From the NCBI GenBank assembly GCA_031267645.1, contig JAIRYW010000027.1:1-64000 (forward strand): DNA of 64,000 bases, written 5' to 3'. A model generated the notes under the pieces. That model worked only from the letters and a program-made list of their open reading frames with translations, ran no database searches and was not told where the DNA came from. The position numbers and the translations under genes were made by a program. Below, piece after piece: positions 28,733 through 36,755 of this stretch; position 1 is the first letter of the stretch; each line of letters begins with the position of its first letter. This DNA comes from Propionibacteriaceae bacterium (GTDB taxonomy: Bacteria; Actinomycetota; Actinomycetes; Propionibacteriales; Propionibacteriaceae).

Positions 28733-30352
28733 ATGACACACCCCCGAGCTGGGCAGCCGGCCACCCCGGCCGATCTGATCGACCTTGAATCTGTCTTGGC
28801 GGCTTATTACGACCTCACGCCCGATCCCGACGACCCCTCCCAACAGGTCGTCTTCGGCACCTCCGGGCACCGGGGAGCCAGTTTGGACACCGCTTTCAAC
28901 GAGGCCCACATCTTGGCCATCACCGAGGCCATCGTGGAATACCGGGCCAGCCAGAGCGTGACCGGGCCGATCTATCTGGCCAAGGACACCCACGCCCTGT
29001 CGTTGCCGGCCTGGCGCAGCGCCATCGAGGTGCTGTCGGCCCACGGCCTCGAGATCCGGGCCGAGGCCGAGGACGAGTACACCCCCACGCCGGCCTTGTC
29101 CCGCGCCGTCATCCGACACAACGCCGGGCGGACCAGCGGGCTGGCCGACGGCATCGTGGTGACCCCTTCGCACAACCCGCCCCGCGACGGCGGTTTCAAA
29201 TACAACCCGCCCCACGGCGGCCCGGCCGACACCGACGCCACCGCTTGGATCGCGGACCGGGCCAACCAGCTGCTGCGCGACGTCAAGTCCATCCCCCGCC
29301 GCGGCGACCGCGCCGGGCTGAAGCGGTGGGACTACCGCACGGCCTACTGCGACGATCTGGCCCAGGCCATCGACCTGGACGCCATCCGGGCGGCCGGGGT
29401 CAAGATCGGAGCCGATCCGATGGGCGGCGCCTCGGTCCAGTACTGGCAACACCTGGCCGAGCGGTCCGGTTTGGACCTGACCGTGGTCAACCCCCGGGTC
29501 GATCCGACCTGGAGTTTCATGACGCTCGACCACGACGGCAAGATCCGGATGGACTGCTCCAGTCCCTACGCCATGGCCTCTTTGGTGGCCCAGCGCCACA
29601 ACTACGACCTGGCCACCGGCAACGACGCCGACGCCGACCGCCACGGCGTGGTGACGGCCCAAGCCGGTCTGATGAACCCCAACCACTACCTGGCCGTCGC
29701 CATCGGCTACCTCTTCCGCCATCGCCCGGGCTGGCCCGAGCGCGCCGGGGTCGGCAAGACATTGGTTTCCAGCTCGATCATCGACCGGGTGGCGGCCGAG
29801 GTCGGACGGCCCCTGGTCGAAGTGCCGGTCGGTTTCAAGTGGTTCGTGCCCGGTCTGATCTCGGGCGACCTCGGCTTCGGCGGCGAGGAGTCGGCCGGGG
29901 CCAGTTTCCTGACCCGCCAGGGCCAGACCTGGACCACTGACAAGGACGGCTTGCTGCTCGACCTGTTGGCCAGCGAGATCCTGGCCGTGACCGGCCGGTC
30001 GCCCTCCCAGTTGTACCAAGACTTGGAGGACCGTTACGGCGCCGCCGCCTACGCCCGGGTCGACGCCCCGGCCGACCGGCGGCAGAAGGCCCGCTTGGCC
30101 GCTCTGAGACCGGACGACTTGCGCGCCACCGACTTGGCCGGCGAGCCGATCCTGGCCCGGCTGACCACGGCGCCGGGCAATGGGGCGGCCATCGGCGGCC
30201 TCAAGGTCACGACCGAGCACGCTTGGTTCGCGGCCCGGCCCTCCGGCACTGAGGACGTCTACAAGATCTACGCCGAATCGTTGCTCGGCCCCGACCATCT
30301 GCGCCAGGTCCAAGCCGAGGCCCGTGACGTGGTCGACGCCGTCCTGGGCTGA
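28733..30352 (+). CDS. pgm: Phosphoglucomutase (alpha-D-glucose specific)
   Basis: Interconverts glucose-1-phosphate and glucose-6-phosphate, linking glycogen turnover to glycolysis. 539 residues, as for the E. coli Pgm type. Four active-site loops are readable: the phosphoserine loop VVTPSHNPP, the Mg-binding DADADRHG, the sugar loop [10 protein letters not shown] and the phosphate loop [26 protein letters not shown] near residue 42 is typical of the group. GGAGG lies 8-10 nt upstream of the ATG at 28733; the frame extends upstream to 28538, but that part is antisense to the thioredoxin-fold gene. It is divergent from that gene. Confidence 0.96.
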   Translation: MTHPRAGQPATPADLIDLESVLAAYYDLTPDPDDPSQQVVFGTSGHRGASLDTAFNEAHILAITEAIVEYRASQSVTGPIYLAKDTHALSLPAWRSAIEVLSAHGLEIRAEAEDEYTPTPALSRAVIRHNAGRTSGLADGIVVTPSHNPPRDGGFKYNPPHGGPADTDATAWIADRANQLLRDVKSIPRRGDRAGLKRWDYRTAYCDDLAQAIDLDAIRAAGVKIGADPMGGASVQYWQHLAERSGLDLTVVNPRVDPTWSFMTLDHDGKIRMDCSSPYAMASLVAQRHNYDLATGNDADADRHGVVTAQAGLMNPNHYLAVAIGYLFRHRPGWPERAGVGKTLVSSSIIDRVAAEVGRPLVEVPVGFKWFVPGLISGDLGFGGEESAGASFLTRQGQTWTTDKDGLLLDLLASEILAVTGRSPSQLYQDLEDRYGAAAYARVDAPADRRQKARLAALRPDDLRATDLAGEPILARLTTAPGNGAAIGGLKVTTEHAWFAARPSGTEDVYKIYAESLLGPDHLRQVQAEARDVVDAVLG

Positions 30353-30392
30353 CCCGTCCCGACCGTTCATCCGACTCGACCCAGGAGGAAGC

Positions 30393-31010
30393 ATGACTCG
30401 ATCCGCCACCACTTCGGCCACAGGGCTGGGCCGCTGGGCCGCCCTAGGCCTGGCCGGAGCCTTGGCCCTGGCTCTGACCGCTTGTTCCGACGGCGCGGTC
30501 GACCAACCGACTCCCCGCGGCTCGTCCTCCTCCCCGCCGCCCTCGGCCAGCCGGACGCCGTCCACCAGCCCCAGCGCCTCGACCAGCGCCACTGGGCCGG
30601 CCGACCCGATCGACCCGACCGACCGCCAGGGCGTGACCGACGCCATCGTCCGCTATTGGACGCAGTGGAACCAGATCGCCCGTCAGGGCGACGATCCGCT
30701 GACCATCTACGACGTCGCGCTCGACCCGCTGTCGGACACCGCCTACGGCACTTTGCGCGAGTGGCAGGAGTCCGGCGTCCACCAGACCGGCGACGTCCAG
30801 ATCAGCTTGATCGAGATCTTCCCGCCCGAGTCCGACCTGTTGTACGCCGACGTCTGCGTCGACACCACGGCGGCCGACATCGTGGACGCCGCCGGTCAGT
30901 CGCAGTGGGACCCCAGCGAACCGCGGCGGACCGCCTCGGTCTTCGCCGTCAACCGTCAGGGCGGGGTCTACCTGCCTTCGGCCGAGACGCCCAGTTCGGA
31001 CCCCTGCTGA
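30393..31010 (+). CDS. Putative secreted lipoprotein, unknown function
   Basis: 205 residues. A signal peptide ends in a lipobox (ALALALTAC, Cys31), followed by a Ser/Pro/Thr-rich linker (about 40-70) and a compact domain beginning TDRQGVTDAIVRYWTQWN. That domain resembles small alpha+beta lipoproteins of Actinomycetota that carry a transport-factor-2-like fold, but I cannot name the family. GGAGGAA precedes the ATG at 30393. Substrate of Lgt. It lies 40 bases after pgm in the same direction and ends at a strong hairpin. Confidence 0.8.
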   Translation: MTRSATTSATGLGRWAALGLAGALALALTACSDGAVDQPTPRGSSSSPPPSASRTPSTSPSASTSATGPADPIDPTDRQGVTDAIVRYWTQWNQIARQGDDPLTIYDVALDPLSDTAYGTLREWQESGVHQTGDVQISLIEIFPPESDLLYADVCVDTTAADIVDAAGQSQWDPSEPRRTASVFAVNRQGGVYLPSAETPSSDPC

Positions 31011-31015
31011 GTCGG

Positions 31016-31078
31016 GCCGCCCCATCCGGCCGGTCCCGGCCCGCGGCACCGGCCAGCCGGAGCGGCCGGATGGGCGGC
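31016..31078. terminator. Strong bidirectional terminator hairpin
   Basis: Arms of 17 and 16 bases (31016-31032 and 31063-31078) pair perfectly except for one bulged C. The 30-base spacer is itself GC-rich. It sits between the convergent lipoprotein and small membrane protein genes, 5 bases after the lipoprotein stop. No T-run on either side. Confidence 0.8.
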
Positions 31079-31108
31079 GATCAGGACGGCCGCGCTGGAC
31101 CGGCTGGC

Positions 31109-31264
31109 TCAGTGGACCAGCGAAGCGAAGAAGTGGCCGATCGACTTCAATCCTTCGATGAAACTGCGCACGGCCTGACTGGTCTCTTCCGGTCGGGTCA
31201 CCAAACAGAAGACGACGAAGGCCACGACGGTGATCCAGAGGGCTTTCTTCACCCAGCCTGCCAT
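31109..31264 (-). CDS. Small single-pass membrane protein, unknown function
   Basis: 51 residues: a basic start (MAGWVKKALW), one hydrophobic helix (WITVVAFVVFCLV, about residues 10-23) and an amphipathic tail (AVRSFIEGLKSIGHFFASLV). GGAG lies 4-5 nt before the ATG at 31264. The longer open frame upstream is a shadow of mce. It is divergent from mce. No family recognised; the layout (helix plus amphipathic helix) would suit a small membrane-associated subunit or regulator. Confidence 0.7.
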   Translation of the reverse strand: MAGWVKKALWITVVAFVVFCLVTRPEETSQAVRSFIEGLKSIGHFFASLVH

Positions 31265-31384
31265 CTCACTCCGATCTGTGGCGCCACTCGACTCATCATG
31301 CCTGACCGGCCGGTCAGCTCCCCGCTGGCCGACCGCGTGTCGCCCGACCTGGTGAACGTCTGCGGTCTGTGCCAAGCTAAGGGC

Positions 31385-31828
31385 ATGGAAAACAGCGACA
31401 TTTTCATCTGCATCGACCACGTCGGTTACGCCGTCCCCGATCTCGACGCCGCCATCAAGTTCCACACCGAGGCCCTGGGCTGGCGCGTCTTGCACCGCGA
31501 GACCAACTCGGAACAGGGCGTCGAGGAAGCCATGTTGGGCACCGGCGAGCAATCGCCTCTGAGCGCGCAGGTCCAGCTCCTGGCTCCGCTCAGCCCCGAG
31601 TCCACCATCGGCAAGTACCTGGCCACCAAGGGCCCCGGCATTCAGCAGGTCTGCTACCGCGTGGCCGACATCGACCAGGCCAGCGCCGTCCTGCGCGAAC
31701 GCGGCGTGCGTCTGCTGTACGCCGAGCCCAAGATCGGCACCGGCGGCTCGCGCATCCAATTCGCCCACCCCAAGGACACCGGCGGCATCCTGCTCGAGAT
31801 CGTCCAGCCCAACCCGGCCGGCCACTGA
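31385..31828 (+). CDS. mce: Methylmalonyl-CoA epimerase
   Basis: Glyoxalase-fold enzyme, 147 residues, interconverting (2R)- and (2S)-methylmalonyl-CoA in the propionate/succinate route. It aligns by eye along its whole length with the Propionibacterium shermanii enzyme (FICIDHVGYAVPD; QVQLLAPLSPEST; LRERGVRLLYAEPK). Of the metal ligands His12, Gln64 and Glu138 are present, and the catalytic Glu48 is kept. The third ligand, His91 in P. shermanii, is Gln88 here (GIQQVCYRV). The downstream neighbour is a FilP/Scy-like gene, as in Streptomyces. AAGG precedes the ATG at 31385 at short distance. Confidence 0.92.
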   Translation: MENSDIFICIDHVGYAVPDLDAAIKFHTEALGWRVLHRETNSEQGVEEAMLGTGEQSPLSAQVQLLAPLSPESTIGKYLATKGPGIQQVCYRVADIDQASAVLRERGVRLLYAEPKIGTGGSRIQFAHPKDTGGILLEIVQPNPAGH

Positions 31829-31966
31829 CCCTAAAGCGGGCCTCAAGCCATTGACCACTCGGGTACCTTCCGCCCAGAACGACGCGATACACTCTCAGTC
31901 GGCCTGGGGCGATCAGTCGGGATCGCCTCAGCCGGCTGAGTTCCAGCGCACCGCCAGGAGACAGAC

Positions 31967-33262
31967 ATGAGCATCGACGAGACTGCCGACGAGGGTGTTG
32001 GCCTCTTTGAAGACCTTTTCGAAGACAACGCCAGCGCCGCCGGCAGCTTTCCCCGTGAGATGCGCGGGTACGACCGTTCCGCGGTCGACAATTACGTGCG
32101 CAAGCTGGAGAAGCAGGTCGTGGACCTGCGCCACGCTCTGGAGCAATCGCAGTCCCAGGCCCAGCAGATCGTCCAGGTCCAGGCCCCGCCTCCGACCAAG
32201 ACCATCGACGTGGACCGTCTGTCCGGCCACGCCGCCCAGATCCTGCAGGCCTCCCAGGCCAAGGCCGACGAGATCATCACCGAGGCTTCGATGGAGGCCC
32301 AGCGCATCACCGACGAGGCCCGCGAGGTGGTGGCCGATCTGCGTTCCACCGGCCAGGGCGAGGTCGACTCCCTACGTAAGACCACCATGGCCAACCTGCG
32401 CCAGGAGCGGGACAAGCAGACCACCGAGCTGACCTCCCTGCTGAAGCGGGCCCGGGCCGACGCCGACGCCGCCGTCGAGTCGGCCAAGAAGAACGCCGAC
32501 GCCCGGCGCGCCCAAGCCGAGCAGGAAGCCTCCGCCATCGTGGCGTCCGCCCACCAGGAGGCCGAACGGATCCGCAACGAGGCCGAACGAGCGGCCGGCG
32601 AGGCCAAGGTGGCGGCCCAGTCCGACCGCGACGCCTTGGTGGCCGAGGCTCACAAGGCGGTCGACGAGGCCAACCGGGTCCGCACCACCGCTTTGACCGA
32701 GATCGCCCAGAAGCAAGAAGCGGCCTCGACCAAGCTGTTGGAGGAGACCAACCAAGCCGCCGTCTTGCGCAAGACCGCCTTGGACGAGTCCGAGCGCTTC
32801 CGGGTCCAAGCCCAGACCGAGGCCGAGCAGCTGCTGGCCCAGGCCAGGCGCGAGATCACCGATCTGCAGGAGCGGGTCAGCTCCGAGGCGACGCGACGCA
32901 AGACCAAGCTGCAGGCCGACATCACAGCCCTGCAACAGCGCAAACGGGCCATCACCCAGCAGTTGGGCACTCTGTTCGGCATCGGCGCCGCCGCCGCCAC
33001 TCAGTTCCCGGAGGAGAACTGGGGCGAGTTGCCCGAGATCACCTTCAGCGCCCTGGACGAGTCCGAGCCCACCGGGGCCCGGGAGGCTCCGGCCGGCCGG
33101 CCCCAACGGGCCGAGTCCCCCGCTCCGGCGGCGACGGCCTCCCCATCCAAACCGGCTCAGTCTCAACCGGCCCCGTCACAATCGGCTCAGTCACCGACTC
33201 CGCCCTCGACCGCCTCTTCGCCCACGCCCACGCCCAAGGCCGAGGCCCAGGCCCAGGCCTGA
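31967..33262 (+). CDS. FilP/Scy-like (DivIVA-related) long coiled-coil protein
   Basis: 431 residues. An N-terminal DivIVA-like membrane-targeting motif (FPREMRGYDRSAVDNYVRKLEKQV, residues about 28-52) is followed by a very long charged coiled coil (about 75-345) rich in Ala, Glu, Arg and Lys with heptad-like spacing. A Pro/Ser/Ala-rich disordered tail (about 365-431, with SQPAPSQSAQSPTPP) closes it. In Streptomyces the polarity scaffolds Scy and FilP sit beside mce, the same placement as here. Probable role: organising polar growth or a cytoskeletal scaffold. AGGAGA lies 7 nt before the ATG; a TACACT hexamer about 75 bases upstream may be its -10. Confidence 0.88.
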   Translation: MSIDETADEGVGLFEDLFEDNASAAGSFPREMRGYDRSAVDNYVRKLEKQVVDLRHALEQSQSQAQQIVQVQAPPPTKTIDVDRLSGHAAQILQASQAKADEIITEASMEAQRITDEAREVVADLRSTGQGEVDSLRKTTMANLRQERDKQTTELTSLLKRARADADAAVESAKKNADARRAQAEQEASAIVASAHQEAERIRNEAERAAGEAKVAAQSDRDALVAEAHKAVDEANRVRTTALTEIAQKQEAASTKLLEETNQAAVLRKTALDESERFRVQAQTEAEQLLAQARREITDLQERVSSEATRRKTKLQADITALQQRKRAITQQLGTLFGIGAAAATQFPEENWGELPEITFSALDESEPTGAREAPAGRPQRAESPAPAATASPSKPAQSQPAPSQSAQSPTPPSTASSPTPTPKAEAQAQA

Positions 33263-33280
33263 GCTTTCCTGATCGGCGCA

Positions 33281-33303
33281 GCGGTTCGGCCTCGGCCGAC
33301 CGC
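33281..33303. terminator. Bidirectional hairpin between the coiled-coil gene and nucS
   Basis: GCGGTTCGGCC / GGCCGACCGC with a 2-nt loop and one bulged T, extended by an A-T pair on each side. It ends next to the nucS stop codon. Convergent position. Confidence 0.6.
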
Positions 33304-33999
33304 TCAGAACAGCCGCTCCTCTGGGTGGTCGGCCCCGCGTAAGGCGTCGTAGTCGACCCGGACGCAGGCGATGCCCCGGTCGAGGGCCACCACTTCGGCC
33401 TGGGGTTTGATCTGTTGGGCCACGAAGACGCCCTCGACCCGGCCCAACAAACTGTCCCGGCGCAGCAATTCCAGATAGCGGGTCAGCTGCTCGACGCCGT
33501 CGATCTCGCCCCGCCGCTTGACCTCGACCGCCACGTAGGAGCCGTCGCCTGCCCGGCAGAGCAGGTCGACCGGACCGATCGGAGTCTGATACTCCCGTTG
33601 GACCAGGCTGAGATCGCTCCGGATGGCCGAGGGATCCTCGGCCAGGAGGCGCTGCAGGTGTTTCTCCACCCCGTCCTTGCGCAATCCCGGGTCGCGGCCC
33701 AGCTCGTAGGCGCTGTCGGACAGGATCTCGGCCAGACCGATCTGGAGGGTGTCGCCCGAGCGATTGCGGACCGACCACAGTTCGGTCAGCTGCCCGGACG
33801 GGTCCAGCGCCGGATCGGCCTCCTGCCGGGTCATCAGACAGGGAGCGGACATCCAGTTGAGGGGCTTGTAGGCCCCGTCGTCGGCGTGGATCTGGATCGA
33901 GCCGTCGGCCTTGACCATGATCAGACGGGTGGCCCAGGGCAGGTGGGCGGTCAGCTTGCCGGCGTAATCGACCTGGCAGCGAGCGATGATCAGACGCAC
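33304..33999 (-). CDS. nucS: Mismatch-specific endonuclease NucS/EndoMS
   Basis: 231 residues. Non-canonical mismatch repair nuclease of Actinomycetota and archaea, which lack or bypass MutS/MutL. The N-terminal DNA-binding domain ([20 protein letters not shown]) precedes the RecB-like nuclease domain, with [20 protein letters not shown] giving the D-(x)n-ExK catalytic set. The C-terminal EERLF fits the sliding-clamp binding motif known for the family. GTG start at 33999; a TAGTCT box ends exactly 6 nt upstream, so the mRNA is probably leaderless. Divergent from the zinc-motif gene, whose start also has a -10 box at 6 nt. Confidence 0.95.
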   Translation of the reverse strand: MRLIIARCQVDYAGKLTAHLPWATRLIMVKADGSIQIHADDGAYKPLNWMSAPCLMTRQEADPALDPSGQLTELWSVRNRSGDTLQIGLAEILSDSAYELGRDPGLRKDGVEKHLQRLLAEDPSAIRSDLSLVQREYQTPIGPVDLLCRAGDGSYVAVEVKRRGEIDGVEQLTRYLELLRRDSLLGRVEGVFVAQQIKPQAEVVALDRGIACVRVDYDALRGADHPEERLF

Positions 34000-34005
34000 C
34001 GGCCC

Positions 34006-34011
34006 AGACTA
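34006..34011 (-). promoter_or_regulatory. -10 box (TAGTCT) of nucS
   Basis: TAGTCT, 6-nt gap, GTG at 33999. It shares a 34-base spacer with the divergent box at 34046. Confidence 0.55.
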
Positions 34012-34045
34012 CCCAAACCGACCCTCGGCCCGGTCCCGGCCCGCG

Positions 34046-34051
34046 TAGACT
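34046..34051 (+). promoter_or_regulatory. -10 box (TAGACT) of the zinc-motif gene
   Basis: TAGACT, 6-nt gap, ATG at 34058, with no ribosome site between. Confidence 0.55.
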
Positions 34052-34057
34052 CGGACC

Positions 34058-34330
34058 ATGGCGCGTCGCACCTCCAAACACCTGTCCCCGCCGCGACCGC
34101 TCCATTCGAGTCACGCCAGCGCCCAGTTGAAGGCGGACGGGCGTTGGATCGTGCGCACCATGCCCGGCGGGCGAGCGGTCAAGGATTACCGCTGTCCCGG
34201 CTGCGAGCAGCTGATCGGCGCCGGCACGCCCCACTTGGTGGTCTGGCCCGACCTCCCCGGCTTGGGCGTCGAACGGTCGGTCGACGACCGCCGGCACTGG
34301 CACACCGGTTGTTGGAGCCGGCGCTCCTGA
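34058..34330 (+). CDS. Small zinc-binding-motif protein, unknown function
   Basis: 90 residues. A basic N-terminal part (MARRTSKHLSPPRP) is followed by a predicted zinc site: CPGCEQ at residues about 47-50 and HWHTGCW near the C-terminus, giving a C-x2-C...H-x4-C-like set. Similar short proteins sit next to nucS in Streptomyces, and the divergent pairing is kept here. A link to DNA repair is an inference from position alone. The start is fixed by the -10 box 6 nt upstream. Confidence 0.75.
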   Translation: MARRTSKHLSPPRPLHSSHASAQLKADGRWIVRTMPGGRAVKDYRCPGCEQLIGAGTPHLVVWPDLPGLGVERSVDDRRHWHTGCWSRRS

Positions 34331-34339
34331 GCCGAACTG

Positions 34340-34345
34340 TATGAT
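34340..34345 (+). promoter_or_regulatory. -10 box (TATGAT) of the hydrolase gene
   Basis: TATGAT, 6-nt gap, ATG at 34352, just after the stop of the zinc-motif gene. Confidence 0.55.
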
Positions 34346-34351
34346 GGCGCG

Positions 34352-35140
34352 ATGCACTGTCAGGTCGAGAGTCGCGGGGCCGGACCCATCCGTTATGTCT
34401 TCTGCCATGGCTTGTTCGGGCGCGGGCGCAACTGGACCTCGATCGCCCGCCGGCTGGAGCCGGACGGCTGTCTCTTGCTCGACCTGCCCGACCACGGCCA
34501 GGCCAGCCGCAGCCAAAGTTTCAGCTACGCCAATCTGGTGGCGGCCCTGACCGAGGTCCTGGAGGAGCTGGCCGGGACCGACTTCACCCTGGTGGGCCAT
34601 TCGATGGGCGGCCGGGCGGTCATGCTGACGGCCTTGGCCCGCCCCGACCTGGTCCCCCGGCTGGTGGTGGAGGACATCGGCCCCGCCCCCACCCCGGTCG
34701 GCCCCCTGCGTCAGACCGCCGACGCCCTAGCCGGCTTGGAGCTGGCCGGGCTGCAGTCCCGCCGCCAAGCCGACCGCCAGCTGGCCTCGGCCCTGCCCGA
34801 CCCAGCCCTGCGCGCCTTCCTGCTGTCCGGCCTGCAGCCCGATCCGAAGGACGGCTGGCGCTGGGTCTTCAACCTCGAATTGCTGCGCCGCGACCTCGAC
34901 CGGATCATGGACTGGCCCGACCCCGGTCCGACGGAGCCCTATCCCGGGGCTTGCCTGTGGTTGTTGGGGGCCCAGTCGGGGGCCGTGCCGCCGGCCAGCG
35001 CCGTGCGCATGGGCCAGCTCTTCCCCCGGCTGCGGACGGTCCGTCTGGACCCGGCCGGCCATTGGGTCCACGCCGACCTGCCCGACCAGTTCGCCGCCGC
35101 TTTGCGTCAGTTCACAGATCAGACCCGGTCCGAGACCTGA
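34352..35140 (+). CDS. Alpha/beta hydrolase, YbfF-like esterase
   Basis: 262 residues. Nucleophile Ser84 in GHSMGG, oxyanion-loop region VFCHGLFGRGRNW, and His237 in AGHWVHAD. At the usual acid position (LLGAQSGAVPP) there is no Asp; instead Asp108 sits in VVEDIGPAPTP, the displaced acid position described for E. coli YbfF (Ser89-Asp113-His234). Acyl-CoA or short-chain ester hydrolysis is therefore plausible. The physiological substrate cannot be read from the sequence. It lies 21 bases after the zinc-motif gene with its own -10 box. Confidence 0.83.
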   Translation: MHCQVESRGAGPIRYVFCHGLFGRGRNWTSIARRLEPDGCLLLDLPDHGQASRSQSFSYANLVAALTEVLEELAGTDFTLVGHSMGGRAVMLTALARPDLVPRLVVEDIGPAPTPVGPLRQTADALAGLELAGLQSRRQADRQLASALPDPALRAFLLSGLQPDPKDGWRWVFNLELLRRDLDRIMDWPDPGPTEPYPGACLWLLGAQSGAVPPASAVRMGQLFPRLRTVRLDPAGHWVHADLPDQFAAALRQFTDQTRSET

Positions 35141-35172
35141 GCCCCGACGGCGCCCCGCGCTGACTCGAGCGG

Positions 35173-35188
35173 CCGGGGCGATCCCCGG
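35173..35188. terminator. Hairpin between the hydrolase and cyclophilin genes
   Basis: CCGGGG / CCCCGG with a CGAT loop, in the 85-base gap between convergent genes. Confidence 0.45.
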
Positions 35189-35225
35189 ATCAGGAGCGCT
35201 GGTCGATTCTCAGCCGAGGGGAGCC

Positions 35226-35927
35226 TCAGCCGAGCGAGACCTGCTGGATCTCGGCGAAGTTGTTCGGCTTGCCGCCGCCGGCCGGGCTGGAACCGTCCTG
35301 GCCCTCCGCCGCGATCCGCTCGATGACGGCCCGGGAGGCGTCGTCCATGTGCCCGAAGACGGTGTAGTCGGGCGGCAGTTGGGAATCTTCGTAGACCAAG
35401 AAGAACTGCGAGCCGTTGGTGTTGGGCCCGGCGTTGGCCATCGCCACCGTGCCAGCCGGATAGGTGTCGTCGGAGTAGGTCTCGTCGGCGAAGGTGTAGC
35501 CCGGGCCGCCCCGACCGGTGCCGGTGGGATCGCCGCACTGCAGAATGCGCAGACTGCCCGAGTCGGACAGACGGTGGCAGCTGGTGCCGGTGTAGTACCC
35601 CTGCTCGGCCAGTGACAAGAAGGAGTTGACCGTGCAAGGGGTGCGGGCCCGGTCCAAGGTGATGGTGACCGGCCCCTCGTTCATGGTCAAGGTGATGGTG
35701 GTGGAACCGATCGCCGGCACGTCGTCGGTCGGCGGGGGGTCGACCGGGCGGGCCGGGGAGCCGGAGACGTTGTAGACGCAGGTGGTGAAACCAGCCGGGG
35801 CCGAATTCTGGGATCGGGTGGTCTGGTTGGGCGACGGCGATCCGGTGTTCTGGGGGGCGGGAGCTTGCCCACAAGCGGCCAGCAACGACAAGGCGGCTGC
35901 GGCCAGGACGACTGACAGGCGTTTCAT
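35226..35927 (-). CDS. Cyclophilin-type peptidyl-prolyl isomerase lipoprotein
   Basis: 233 residues. Lipobox LSLLAAC (Cys19) anchors it outside the membrane; a Ser/Thr/Asn/Gln-rich linker leads into a cyclophilin domain (VTITLDRARTPCTVNSFLSLAEQGYYTGTSCHRL; GDPTGTGRGGPGYTFADE; NGSQFFLVYED; TVFGHM). The active-site Arg (CHRL), Gln (GSQFF) and Phe are present. Assists folding of exported proteins. The start is set at 35927, giving MKRLSVVLAAAAL as signal peptide; an in-frame start at 35948 adds seven residues before the charged n-region. Confidence 0.92.
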   Translation of the reverse strand: MKRLSVVLAAAALSLLAACGQAPAPQNTGSPSPNQTTRSQNSAPAGFTTCVYNVSGSPARPVDPPPTDDVPAIGSTTITLTMNEGPVTITLDRARTPCTVNSFLSLAEQGYYTGTSCHRLSDSGSLRILQCGDPTGTGRGGPGYTFADETYSDDTYPAGTVAMANAGPNTNGSQFFLVYEDSQLPPDYTVFGHMDDASRAVIERIAAEGQDGSSPAGGGKPNNFAEIQQVSLG

Positions 35928-35996
35928 CACGGACCTAGCCTGCCACATCGCCGCCGGCTTCGTCGTTCGACAGGCTCAAGCCGCCCCGGCGCCGAC

Positions 35997-36002
35997 TAGG
36001 CT
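35997..36002 (+). promoter_or_regulatory. -10 box (TAGGCT) of the adenosyltransferase gene
   Basis: TAGGCT, 6-nt gap, ATG at 36009. Confidence 0.55.
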
Positions 36003-36008
36003 GAAGCC

Positions 36009-36602
36009 ATGGTCAACCTGACACGCATCTACACTCGCACCGGCGACCAGGGCCAGACCCGGCTGGTCGACAATCAAACCACCGCCAAGACCGACTGCCG
36101 CGTCGAGGCCTACGGTTCGGTGGACGAATTGAACGCGGTCCTGGGCCTGGCCATCGCCTCCGGGCCGCCGCCGGCGGTGGCACAGGTGCTGGCCACGGTC
36201 CAGCAGGAGCTGTTCGACCTGGGAGCGGACCTGGCCACCCCCCGCCGCGCCGACCCCGACCCGGCCCATCCGGACCTCCGTCTGCTGCCCCAGCAGGTGG
36301 CCCGGTTGGAGCGCTGGTGCGACCAGTTCGCAGCCGATCTGACCAGCCTGCGCTCCTTCGTCTTGCCCGGCGGCAGCCTGGTCGGGGCCCAGCTGCACCT
36401 GGCTCGGACGGTCTGCCGGCGAGCCGAGCGGGTGGCCTGGCGGGCGGCCGAGGAATACGGCCTGGCGGCGGGCGGGCTGAATCCCGAAGCCTTGACCTAC
36501 CTCAACCGACTGTCCGACCTGCTCTTCATCTTGGCCCGGACGGTGGACGGCCCGGAGCGCGAGATTTTGTGGGCCCCCGGCGGCCAGCGTCAGGCTGACT
36601 GA
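36009..36602 (+). CDS. Cob(I)alamin adenosyltransferase, PduO type
   Basis: 197 residues, forming adenosylcobalamin from ATP and cob(I)alamin. ATP-binding N-terminal motif (RIYTRTGDQGQTRLVD), VEAYGSVDELNAVLG, the central FVLPGGS, and the helix VCRRAERVAWRAA with the C-terminal LNRLSDLLFILAR are diagnostic. Adenosylcobalamin is the cofactor of methylmalonyl-CoA mutase, which works with the Mce encoded 5 kb to the left. The gene lies between nucS and the atp operon, an arrangement resembling Streptomyces. A leaderless start is predicted. Confidence 0.94.
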   Translation: MVNLTRIYTRTGDQGQTRLVDNQTTAKTDCRVEAYGSVDELNAVLGLAIASGPPPAVAQVLATVQQELFDLGADLATPRRADPDPAHPDLRLLPQQVARLERWCDQFAADLTSLRSFVLPGGSLVGAQLHLARTVCRRAERVAWRAAEEYGLAAGGLNPEALTYLNRLSDLLFILARTVDGPEREILWAPGGQRQAD

Positions 36603-36720
36603 GCCGGCGGCTGGGCCGGACGGCGGCCAGCGGTCGGTCGAGTCGGGCCGCCGCAGCCGTGCGGGAGCGCGATCATGGCCGCCGAGACGGCCGGGGCGCC
36701 TCGGGTCGGCCGCATCCGCC

Positions 36721-36755
36721 GCGGTCGCCGAAGACCGGCCCCGAGGGGCGACCGC
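36721..36755. terminator. Hairpin between the adenosyltransferase and metallophosphoesterase genes
   Basis: Perfect 9-bp arms GCGGTCGCC / GGCGACCGC with a 17-base spacer, ending next to the stop codon of the metallophosphoesterase gene (convergent neighbours). Confidence 0.6.

Noticed and set aside
27746..30646. 966-codon open frame antisense to pgm
   Set aside because: Covers the thioredoxin-fold gene in another frame and pgm on the opposite strand; no recognisable domain.
34960..35000. Hydrolase at 34352 considered catalytically dead for lack of the usual acid residue
   Set aside because: Asp108 in VVEDIGPAP occupies the alternative acid position described for YbfF, so the triad is probably complete.
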